5,573 bases of DNA from Chloroflexota bacterium (lineage in GTDB: Bacteria > Chloroflexota > Limnocylindria > Limnocylindrales > CSP1-4): contig JACVXW010000110.1 of assembly GCA_015661135.1 (NCBI GenBank), forward strand, positions 1-5,573, in the 5' to 3' direction. The position numbers were made by a program, and so were the translations under genes. Every line of letters starts with the position of its first letter. Position 1 is the stretch's first letter. Positions 1 through 4,670 of this stretch are shown piece after piece. The notes beneath the pieces were generated by a model, which was given only the letters and a program-made list of their open reading frames with translations, was not told the origin of the DNA and searched no databases.

Positions 1-150
1 CCGGTCGCGCGTCGCGTAGGCCAGGGCGTGCAGGAGCGCCTCGCGCGCCGGCTTGATCAGCCGCGAGCGTGTTCCCTTGCGGCCCTCGGCGTCATCGAGG
101 AGGCGCTTGTGCCGCTTGTGGGCGGTGACGCCCCGCTTGACTCGTGACAT
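1..150 (-). CDS. rplT: 50S ribosomal protein L20, N-terminal part (cut by window edge)
   Basis: The first 50 codons are present; the rest lies beyond base 1. L20 binds 23S rRNA early in 50S assembly and in several bacteria represses its own operon. The start MSRVKRGVTA, then a basic stretch with KGTRSRL and REALLHALAYATRDR, matches the L20 N-terminus (family form MPRVKRGVTA...GARSR...A..HAL.YA.RDR). ATG is at 150. A TAGGAG Shine-Dalgarno (163-168 on this strand) overlaps the rpmI stop codon, 12 bases upstream, suggesting translational coupling with rpmI, whose stop is 15 bases away. It is the last visible gene of thrS-infC-rpmI-rplT. Identification is firm; the C-terminal half cannot be judged. 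Confidence 0.95.
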   Translation of the reverse strand, partial: MSRVKRGVTAHKRHKRLLDDAEGRKGTRSRLIKPAREALLHALAYATRDR

Positions 151-165
151 GTTCTAACGACGCTC

Positions 166-363
166 CTAGAGGTACGGAAGCAGGCGCCGGACCTGCTTCG
201 CATGCACGGCCGTCATGACGGACTTGCCCGCGTACCGCCGCGTGCGCCGGGACGACTTGATCTCGAGGTGGTGGCCGCTCCACGCGTTCACGCGGATGAC
301 CTTGCCGCTGCCGGTCACGCCGATGCGCTTCTGGGCGGCCTTGTGGCTCTTCATCTTCGGCAC
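166..363 (-). CDS. rpmI: 50S ribosomal protein L35
   Basis: The 65-residue product is normal length for L35, a small basic protein of the 50S subunit. MPKMKSHKAAQKRIGVTGSG at the start and a basic C-terminal half ending RRLLPYL follow the family pattern (MPKMKTH..A.KRF..TG.GK..R......H). The start is GTG at 363: the next ATG would remove the conserved MPK. The gene begins 7 bases after the infC stop. Its likely Shine-Dalgarno, GGGAG (376-380), lies in the last infC codons, 12 bases from GTG, which is long. A non-AUG start with a distant Shine-Dalgarno fits translation coupled to infC. Stop is TAG. Confidence 0.96.
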   Translation of the reverse strand: MPKMKSHKAAQKRIGVTGSGKVIRVNAWSGHHLEIKSSRRTRRYAGKSVMTAVHAKQVRRLLPYL

Positions 364-370
364 GGTGCCG

Positions 371-1012
371 TCACTCTCCCGTCGTGGCCGGCTCGGGCGC
401 CGGGCTGGTAGCTGCAGGTCCCTGGATCTCGGCCGCCCCAGCCTCGGAGGGCTCCTCCTCGGCGGTCCGACCCGGCTTCGCCGGCGCTTCGAGTCCCTTG
501 GGCTTGTGGGTCGATGCCATCGTGATGAACATCGACTTGCCTTCCAGAACCGGAGTGCGCTCCGGGATACCGTGTTCCTTGACCTGATCTATGAACTTTG
601 CCAGCAAGTTCCGACCCAGTTCCGGATGGGTCAACTCTCGACCCCGGAACCGGACCGTGACCTTGATTCGGTCGCCGTCCTCGAGGAATTCGACCGCGCG
701 ATGGACCTTTGTCTCGAAGTCTCCGATGCCGATCTTCGGCGAGAGGCGGACTTCCTTGAATGTCACCGAGCGCTGCCGTCGCTTCGCTTCCTTCTCCCGC
801 TTCGTCAGTTCGTACTTGTACTGTCCGAAGTCGAGGAAGCGGGTTACCGGCGGGGCTGCCATCGGGGCTACCTCGACGAGATCGAGGCCCCGCTCCTGCG
901 CCATCTCGAGAGCCTTCGGCGTGGGCAGCACGCCCAACTGGTTGCCCTCTTCGTCGATCACCCGAACCTGTGGGATCCGGATCATCTGGTTAACGCGCAG
1001 GTCTCGGCTGAT
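371..1012 (-). CDS. infC: Translation initiation factor IF-3, probably with an AUC start codon
   Basis: IF3 binds the 30S subunit, prevents 50S joining and checks the start codon and initiator tRNA. The 213-residue product has the N-domain (VRVIDEEGNQLGVLP, ALEMAQERGLDLVEVAP, FLDFGQYKYE), a basic linker (LTKREKEAKRRQR) and the C-domain (KEVRLSPKIGIGDFETKV, FLEDGDRIKVTVRFRGRE, ending near LEGKSMFITMAS at about residue 167). A 46-residue Ala/Pro/Glu-rich tail follows, beyond the usual length of about 175. The first in-frame ATG (985) would lose conserved residues SRDLRVNQ. Upstream in frame there is only CTG (1000) and ATC (1012) before a stop codon, with no ATG, GTG or TTG. ATC sits 5 bases after GGAGGG, so it is the preferred start. 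Product identity is certain; the start is strongly supported but unproven. Confidence 0.95.
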   Translation of the reverse strand: MSRDLRVNQMIRIPQVRVIDEEGNQLGVLPTPKALEMAQERGLDLVEVAPMAAPPVTRFLDFGQYKYELTKREKEAKRRQRSVTFKEVRLSPKIGIGDFETKVHRAVEFLEDGDRIKVTVRFRGRELTHPELGRNLLAKFIDQVKEHGIPERTPVLEGKSMFITMASTHKPKGLEAPAKPGRTAEEEPSEAGAAEIQGPAATSPAPEPATTGE

Positions 1013-1023
1013 GGTGACCCTCC
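1010..1023 (-). promoter_or_regulatory. infC ribosome binding site with ATC start codon
   Basis: GGAGGG (1018-1023 read on the minus strand) is followed by TCACC and then ATC (1010-1012). The 5-base spacing is good for initiation at ATC and far too long (32 bases) for the ATG at 983-985. The upstream frame closes at a TAG six codons before ATC. In E. coli infC starts at AUU and IF3 rejects that codon, giving autoregulation; AUC is in the same class of start codons that IF3 discriminates against. Confidence 0.8.
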
Positions 1024-1042
1024 GGTGCTAGGAACGACGACA

Positions 1043-1080
1043 GCGGCGGACACGGCAGGGCCGAGCCCTCCGGCCGCCGC
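1043..1080 (-). promoter_or_regulatory. Structured 5' leader of infC (nested inverted repeat)
   Basis: The outer arms GCGGCGG (1074-1080) and CCGCCGC (1043-1049) are perfect complements. Inside, AGGGC (1065-1069) and GCCCT (1057-1061) pair around a three-base loop. It lies between the predicted infC promoter and the Shine-Dalgarno. The predicted transcription start (about 1077) falls inside the outer 5' arm, so the outer stem would be complete only in read-through RNA from thrS. A site for L20 or another autoregulator is possible, but no known leader motif was recognised. Confidence 0.4.
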
Positions 1081-1083
1081 GGG

Positions 1084-1113
1084 ACTATACCACGGGTTTT
1101 CCGAGGCGGGCAA
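1084..1113 (-). promoter_or_regulatory. Predicted extended -10 promoter for infC-rpmI-rplT
   Basis: The -10 is TATAGT (1084-1089), preceded by TG plus one base, giving an extended -10. The -35 is TTGCCC (1108-1113), four of six matches to consensus, with an 18-base spacer. In DNA this GC-rich such a match is unlikely by chance, and it points at infC with a predicted start about 65 bases upstream of the ATC. It would let IF3, L35 and L20 be made independently of the thrS T-box. Confidence 0.65.
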
Positions 1114-1217
1114 CGACGCCTGGCGCGCACTAGGCATGCACATCACAACGTCTGTCCAGGGCACGGACCGGCGCGGCTTCGCGGACCGCCGCGGCCTCTG
1201 CGCGGCTTCATGGCCAA

Positions 1218-1234
1218 TGCTCCCCCGGGGAGCA
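1218..1234. repeat. Inverted repeat in the thrS-infC gap
   Basis: TGCTCCCC and GGGGAGCA flank a single central C, giving a perfect 8-bp inverted repeat. As RNA it could form a hairpin of about six pairs, but no T-run follows on either strand, so it is not a standard terminator. It could be a protein-binding site; its function is unknown. Confidence 0.5.
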
Positions 1235-1333
1235 CTCGCCAGGTTCAGGCAGGGATCGAGCCCGCCCAAGGACCCGACGGGGCGTATCGCCCGGCCCGGC
1301 CACGCTCGACGCCCGCGCCGCGCCCGGGAAATC

Positions 1334-1369
1334 CGGCGGATCTCGGCGGATCTCGGCGGATCTCGGCGG
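1334..1369. repeat. 10-bp tandem repeat, about 3.6 copies
   Basis: The unit CGGCGGATCT repeats exactly with period 10 over 36 bases, ending in a partial copy. The flanks drift from the unit at once. The period is not a multiple of three, which argues against a coding origin. It is near one helical turn, so copies would lie on the same face of DNA. Slippage alone could produce it; no function is assigned. Confidence 0.85.
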
Positions 1370-1494
1370 TCGCGGCTGCCGTCCGTGGCCGGCGACCCGC
1401 GCAGTGCTCCGGGGGTGGTCGCAAGCCAGGATTGCCGGGGGCCGCACGGGAAAGGGGATGCATCCGGCCCGCGGCAGCCGGGGCTGACCACTCG

Positions 1495-3324
1495 CTAGTC
1501 GGGCCGCCTGGCGCTCGCCTGCGCGGCAAGCCGGGCGGCGAGGTCCTCCCAGTGAACAGCAGGCTGCTGCACGCCTGCCCGTGTTCGCGGGGAGGCCGTT
1601 CGGTCACCGACCTCGCGGTCACCCAGCACGATCATGTACGGAACCTTCTGCTCCTGGGCGAGCCGGATCTTGTTCTGCATCCGCCCATCGGAGCCGTCCA
1701 CCTCCACCCTGAGGCCACGAGCCCGCATGACGGCGGCGAGTTCCCCGGCAGCTTCGAGATGGCGGTCGGCGATGGGGATGATCACGGCCTGGACCGGCGC
1801 CACCCAGAGCGGCAGTGCGCCGGCGAAGTGCTCAAGAATGATCCCGATGAACCGCTCGAGCGACCCGTAGATCGCCCGGTGGATGGCGATCGGCCGCTGC
1901 GGCTGCCCGGTCTCATCGATGTAGCTGAGATCGAAGCGCTCCGGGAGCATCACGAGGTCGACCTGGATGGTGGCCATCTGCCACTCGCGGCCGAGTGCGT
2001 CGTCGATGTAGATGTCTATCTTGGGGGCGTAGAAGGTGCCGTCCTTCGGCTTGACCACGTAGTCCGCGCCGGATCGATCCAGCGCCACGCGGATCAGCCC
2101 TTCGGCCCGCTCCCAGAGCGCGGGGTCGCCGAGAGCCTTGTCCGGTTTGGTCGCGAAGGCGAACCGGGGCTGCAACCCGAACCAGGAGTAGGCCTCCCGG
2201 ACCTCGCGCAGCATGGCCTCGATCTCGGCCGACAGCTGGTCCGGCCGGACATAGACGTGGGCGTCGTCCTGGATGAATTGGCGGACCCGGGTGAGCCCGG
2301 ACAGGCTGCCGGATCGCTCGTTCCGGTGCAGCCGACCGAACTCGCTGTAGCGGATTGGGAGGTCACGGTAGGACCGCAGCCGAGACCGGTAGACGACCGT
2401 GCTCTCGGGACAGTTCATCGGCTTGAGGCTGAATTCCTGGCCCTCGGACTCGAGGCGAAACATGTTCTCGGCGTACAGGTCCCAGTGGCCCGACTGCTGC
2501 CAGAGCTTCTTGTGGACGAGGATCGGGGTGCTGATCTCCTCGTAGCCTCGCTCCGCCTGAAGCTCGCGCATCGCGGCCTCCAGCGTCCGCCAGATGCGCT
2601 GGCCTCTGGGATGCCAGAACGCGGACCCCGGGCTCACATCGCTGAAACTGAACAGGTCCAACTGGACGCCGAGCCGGCGATGGTCGCGCTTCTTTGCCTC
2701 CGCCCGTCGCCACAGATAGAGATCCAGTTCCTCCTGGGTGGCCCAGACCGTGCCGTAGACGCGCTGGAGCATCGGTCGCTTCTCGTCGCCGCGCCAGTAG
2801 GCGCCGGCTACCGAGAGGAGCCTGAACGGGCCGATGCGCCCGGTGTGCTCCACATGCGGGCCCTTGCATAGATCGCTGAAGGCAGCGTGCTCAAAGAAGC
2901 TCGTCACGGGCGTCGGCTCCCCTGCCGCGACTGCCTTCGCCTCGAGGTCGTCGAGGATCTCGACCTTGTACGCCTGGCCAGCTCCGTGGGCTGCCGCACG
3001 CGCATCGGCGAGCGCGATCTCCCGCCGTACGAAGGCGTGGCCTGCGGCGACGCTCTCCCGCATCCTCGCCTCGATCGCCTCGAGATCATCCGGCGTGAGC
3101 GGTCGTGGCAGATCGAAATCGTAGTAGAAGCCGTTCGCGATCGCGGGCCCAATGCCGAGCCGGGCGCCGGGAAAGAGATCGAGCACGGCCTCGGCCATGA
3201 CGTGCGCGGCCGAATGGCGCATCGCATCGATGGGATCGTGAGCGCCAGCATCCAGCAGCTCGTCGGCCGAGCCGCGCACCGGGGCTTCGAGGACTTCTTC
3301 CTCGTCGCGCTCCTGTTCATTCAT
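1495..3324 (-). CDS. thrS: Threonine-tRNA ligase lacking the N-terminal TGS domain
   Basis: ThrRS charges tRNA-Thr and hydrolyses mischarged Ser-tRNA-Thr. In the 609 residues: an acidic segment (1-33); the editing domain with H37-x3-H41 (HSAAH) and C153/H157 (DLCKGPH); the class II catalytic core with likely zinc ligands C305 (MNC), H356 (QDDAH) and H482 (IHRA), motif 2 HRNERSG (333-339) and motif 3 GSLERF (487-492); and the anticodon-binding domain from about 505 (VIIPIAD, KIRLAQEQKVPYMIVLGD). Typical bacterial ThrRS has about 60 more N-terminal residues forming a TGS domain; here the ATG lies just after the T-box terminator, so they are absent. The usual MNCPGHM reads MNCPEST. ATG at 3324 follows AGGGA by 5 bases. 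The gene is controlled by the T-box upstream. Identification is certain. Confidence 0.97.
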   Translation of the reverse strand: MNEQERDEEEVLEAPVRGSADELLDAGAHDPIDAMRHSAAHVMAEAVLDLFPGARLGIGPAIANGFYYDFDLPRPLTPDDLEAIEARMRESVAAGHAFVRREIALADARAAAHGAGQAYKVEILDDLEAKAVAAGEPTPVTSFFEHAAFSDLCKGPHVEHTGRIGPFRLLSVAGAYWRGDEKRPMLQRVYGTVWATQEELDLYLWRRAEAKKRDHRRLGVQLDLFSFSDVSPGSAFWHPRGQRIWRTLEAAMRELQAERGYEEISTPILVHKKLWQQSGHWDLYAENMFRLESEGQEFSLKPMNCPESTVVYRSRLRSYRDLPIRYSEFGRLHRNERSGSLSGLTRVRQFIQDDAHVYVRPDQLSAEIEAMLREVREAYSWFGLQPRFAFATKPDKALGDPALWERAEGLIRVALDRSGADYVVKPKDGTFYAPKIDIYIDDALGREWQMATIQVDLVMLPERFDLSYIDETGQPQRPIAIHRAIYGSLERFIGIILEHFAGALPLWVAPVQAVIIPIADRHLEAAGELAAVMRARGLRVEVDGSDGRMQNKIRLAQEQKVPYMIVLGDREVGDRTASPRTRAGVQQPAVHWEDLAARLAAQASARRPD

Positions 3325-3329
3325 CCGCG

Positions 3330-3347
3330 TCCCTGAGCCTCCCTGAG
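3330..3347 (-). promoter_or_regulatory. thrS ribosome binding region with duplicated CTCAGGGA
   Basis: CTCAGGGA occurs twice, 10 bases apart, between the T-box terminator and the thrS ATG. The copy nearer the gene puts AGGGA 5 bases before ATG and is the likely Shine-Dalgarno. The upstream copy (AGGGAGG) is a better anti-16S match but lies about 14 bases away. Confidence 0.6.
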
Positions 3348-3350
3348 AAT

Positions 3351-3385
3351 CGAAAACGACCTCCCGTCCGACAGGACGAGAGGTC
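3351..3385 (-). terminator. T-box leader intrinsic terminator
   Basis: A 12-bp stem with one G-U pair (arms 3374-3385 and 3358-3369, starting GACCTC and ending GAGGTC) has a TGTC loop and is followed by GTTTTCG. The T-run is short, as expected in GC-rich DNA. The 5' arm of the stem is shared with the 3' side of the antiterminator, so the two folds exclude each other. This is the off state when tRNA-Thr is charged. Confidence 0.85.
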
Positions 3386-3590
3386 AGCCCTCCCGCGGTT
3401 CCACCCGCCTTCGCGATCCGGAACCCTGGGCGCCGGGTCGCACGCTCGTGCCGCGCTAACGGGCGGACCCGGGCCGGTTCTCCGGCCGCTCGCGGGTGGT
3501 GCCGTCGCCGGACGATCGCCGGGCTTCCAGCCGTGACCCGGCTCTCTGGTGATCGAAGCGATCGAGGTGTGTCCCGATCATCGCTGTCTG
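3351..3590 (-). ncRNA. T-box riboswitch for thrS (tRNA-Thr sensing)
   Basis: This leader RNA reads the charging state of tRNA-Thr. Stem I: the lower helix CGGG/CCCG lies above a GATGA/CGAG pair resembling the T-box K-turn. The specifier ACC (Thr; 3498-3500) is followed by A. Higher up are CGATC/GATCG, the hallmark AGAGAGC (3541-3547) and a GCCGGG/CCCGGC helix (3537-3542 with 3518-3523) closing the distal loop. Linker: a GGCCGG-AGAA-CCGGCC hairpin (3472-3487), then CCGTTA inside a CGGGTC/GACCCG stem. Antiterminator: GGCGGG (3404-3409) pairs with CCTGTC (3370-3375), the seven-base bulge TGGAACC is at 3397-3403, and GCGGGAGG (3389-3396) pairs with CCTCTCGT (3376-3383), with G-U pairs. Bulge TGGA would pair with UCCA at the tRNA 3' end, implying discriminator U. 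Uncharged tRNA-Thr should favour thrS read-through. Confidence 0.93.
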
Positions 3591-3592
3591 GC

Positions 3593-3613
3593 GCCCGTCG
3601 CCGTCCGGCGGGC
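3593..3613 (-). repeat. Inverted repeat between tRNA-Val and the T-box
   Basis: GCCCG and CGGGC arms enclose a smaller CCG/CGG pair. It lies in the 28-base spacer between the tRNA CCA end and Stem I. No T-run follows, so it is not a clear terminator; it may be a hairpin that helps RNase processing of a joint transcript. Confidence 0.35.
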
Positions 3614-3618
3614 AGTCA

Positions 3619-3695
3619 TGGTGGGCGGTACTGGACTCGAACCAGTGGCCTCATGCATGTCAAGCATGTGCTCTAACCAACTGAGCTAACCGCCC
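3619..3695 (-). tRNA. tRNA-Val (anticodon GAC), CCA encoded
   Basis: A full cloverleaf can be drawn. The acceptor stem GGGCGGT pairs with ACCGCCC over 7 bp. The D stem is GCTC/GAGC with AGTTGGTTA in the loop. The anticodon stem is CATGC/GCATG with loop TTGACAT, giving anticodon GAC (3659-3661), which reads GUC and GUU (Val). The variable loop is AGGCC, and the T arm is ACTGG-TTCGAGT-CCAGT. The discriminator is A (3622) and CCA follows directly in DNA (3619-3621). The body is 74 nt plus CCA. It lies just upstream of, and on the same strand as, the thrS T-box, with no terminator between. Confidence 0.97.
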
Positions 3696-3704
3696 GCGGG
3701 CAGG

Positions 3705-3710
3705 AGGATA
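3705..3710 (-). promoter_or_regulatory. Candidate -10 element for tRNA-Val (and thrS)
   Basis: TATCCT lies 9 bases before the tRNA 5' end, so transcription would start just ahead of the mature end. No good -35 was found at 16-18 bases. The same bases read on the other strand give the AGGAGG of the small plus-strand ORF, so one of the two assignments may be coincidence. Confidence 0.35.
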
Positions 3711-3711
3711 C

Positions 3712-3771
3712 ATGAGATTCCCGTTCGACCGGTCGCCCCGAACCGGCGCGGATGGCCTCACAGCCCGATGA
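3712..3771 (+). CDS. Possible 19-codon leader ORF overlapping the methyltransferase start
   Basis: AGGAGG (3702-3707) sits 4 bases before this ATG, the best Shine-Dalgarno on the plus strand here. The product would be MRFPFDRSPRTGADGLTAR, then TGA. It is in a different frame from the methyltransferase, covers the methyltransferase ATG at 3752, and ends 7 bases before an in-frame GTG (3779) of that gene. Possible readings: a translated leader coupled to the methyltransferase by reinitiation at GTG; a chance ORF; or the true methyltransferase start separated by a frame error. The peptide has no recognisable family, and no run of one codon that would suggest attenuation. Confidence 0.35.
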   Translation: MRFPFDRSPRTGADGLTAR

Positions 3772-4663
3772 TGGGGTCGTGACGACCGATGCCGCGGACG
3801 ACTACGCCCTGCTCGATTGCGGCGCTGGACGACGACTCGAATCGTTCGGCTCGCTCGTGCTGGACCGGCCGGCCCCCGGGGCGGTTGGAAGGCCGCGGTC
3901 ACCCGAGCGATGGGCCGAGGCCATGACCTACCGCCGTGGGCTGGGCTGGCGGACAGCATCGGGCGCGCCCCCCGAGGAGGCCGCGACGCCGATTCGAATC
4001 GGGGGCATAACCGTGGAGATCCGCCCCACGACTGGCGGACAGGTCGGCCTCTTCCCGGAACACGCCGCCCATGCCCGGTGGCTGACCGACGCTGTGCGGC
4101 GCCGCCTGGCACCTGCCGGTGCGGCGCAGGTACCCGAGGTGCTGAACCTCTTCGGGTCCACCGGGCTTGCGACGCTGATCGTGGCCCGCGCCGGCGGGGC
4201 GGCTGTCCACGTGGACTCGTCGAGACCGGCCGTCGCGTGGGGCCGTCGGAACGCCGAGCGATCCGGCCTCAGTGACCGGCCAATCCGGTGGATCGTGGAC
4301 GACGCGCTGGCCTTCGTGCGACGGGAGCACCGCCGCGGACGCCGGTACGCGGGCCTTGTCCTGGATCCGCCGTCCTACGGGCACGGGCCGAATGCGAGTA
4401 CCAGGGCGTGGGAATTCGACCGCCGCATCGCCGAACTCCTGGAGGCCTGCCGGGGCGTCGCGGACCCGGAAGCCTTCTGGCTGGTCACGACGCATACCCC
4501 CGGCTGGGACGCCGAGATGCTCGCGACGTCGCTGGCAGCGGCCGTGGGAGGCACGCCGGGGAGCGTCGTGGGAATCAGCGCCGTACTGACCGCGACGTCC
4601 GGGGCTACCTTGCGGCTCGGGGCAGCCGCACGGCTGGACCCGCACCTTGCAGAGCGGCGATGA
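3752..4663 (+). CDS. Class I SAM-dependent methyltransferase, RlmI/RlmK-like (COG1092-type)
   Basis: This 303-residue protein resembles the 23S rRNA methyltransferase group related to RlmI. Visible: an N-terminal strand segment DYALLDCGAGRRLESFG and VLDRP (18-39); a region before the fold ending GQVGLFPEHAAHARWL (96-111); SAM motif I VLNLFGSTGLATL (130-142, family form NLFAYTG); ribose-binding acidic D155 in VHVDSS; IRWIVDDALAFVRRE (178-192); motif IV LDPPSYG (204-210); and VTTHTPGWD (245-253). These suggest base methylation of rRNA, but the target base is unknown. The ATG at 3752 has no Shine-Dalgarno; GTG 3779, giving MTTDAADDYALLD, is an alternative start. It is first in a plus-strand operon, divergent from tRNA-Val, and the next gene begins 7 bases after its stop. 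Confidence 0.88.
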   Translation: MASQPDDGVVTTDAADDYALLDCGAGRRLESFGSLVLDRPAPGAVGRPRSPERWAEAMTYRRGLGWRTASGAPPEEAATPIRIGGITVEIRPTTGGQVGLFPEHAAHARWLTDAVRRRLAPAGAAQVPEVLNLFGSTGLATLIVARAGGAAVHVDSSRPAVAWGRRNAERSGLSDRPIRWIVDDALAFVRREHRRGRRYAGLVLDPPSYGHGPNASTRAWEFDRRIAELLEACRGVADPEAFWLVTTHTPGWDAEMLATSLAAAVGGTPGSVVGISAVLTATSGATLRLGAAARLDPHLAERR

Positions 4664-4670
4664 TGGCGGC

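Larger units (their letters stand above)
1013..1494. other. 482-base non-coding gap between thrS and infC
   Basis: No convincing gene lies here. Open frames on both strands are low-complexity Arg/Pro/Ala reading-throughs with no family resemblance. Next to infC are a promoter (1084-1113) and a structured leader (1043-1080). In the middle are an inverted repeat (1218-1234) and a 10-bp tandem repeat (1334-1369). Near thrS is a short perfect palindrome, GGATGCATCC (1456-1465). No hairpin with a T-run was found after the thrS stop, so thrS transcripts may run into infC. The gap is long for this usually compact operon. Confidence 0.7.

Noticed and set aside
983..985. ATG as the infC start
   Set aside because: It would remove conserved IF3 N-terminal residues and lies 32 bases from the only good Shine-Dalgarno.
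982..1491. 169-codon minus-strand frame filling the thrS-infC gap
   Set aside because: The product is a low-complexity Arg/Pro/Ala sequence that crosses the 10-bp repeat and the infC promoter and runs into infC. No Shine-Dalgarno or family resemblance was seen.
215..1498. 427-codon plus-strand open frame across rpmI, infC and the gap
   Set aside because: It lies antisense to certain ribosomal and IF3 genes, is Arg/Pro/Leu-rich and has no recognisable domain. Long antisense frames are expected at this GC.
1210..2871. 553-codon plus-strand open frame opposite thrS
   Set aside because: It is a mirror of the thrS codons. Its product has no family features, and the opposite strand shows every ThrRS motif.
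3658..3663. Perfect -35 hexamer TTGACA on the minus strand, as a possible thrS promoter
   Set aside because: It is the anticodon loop of tRNA-Val(GAC), where this sequence is expected. At 17 bases downstream the -10 position reads TCGAGT, a poor match.
3726..3735. CGACCGGTCG palindrome upstream of the methyltransferase as an operator
   Set aside because: A 10-bp palindrome in GC-rich DNA is not rare, and no second copy or matching regulator gene is visible.
4647..4649. TTG as the start of the TrmH-family gene
   Set aside because: It adds MQSGDDGG, which does not match the family N-terminus, and overlaps the methyltransferase end. GTG 4671 fits better, though neither has a clear Shine-Dalgarno.
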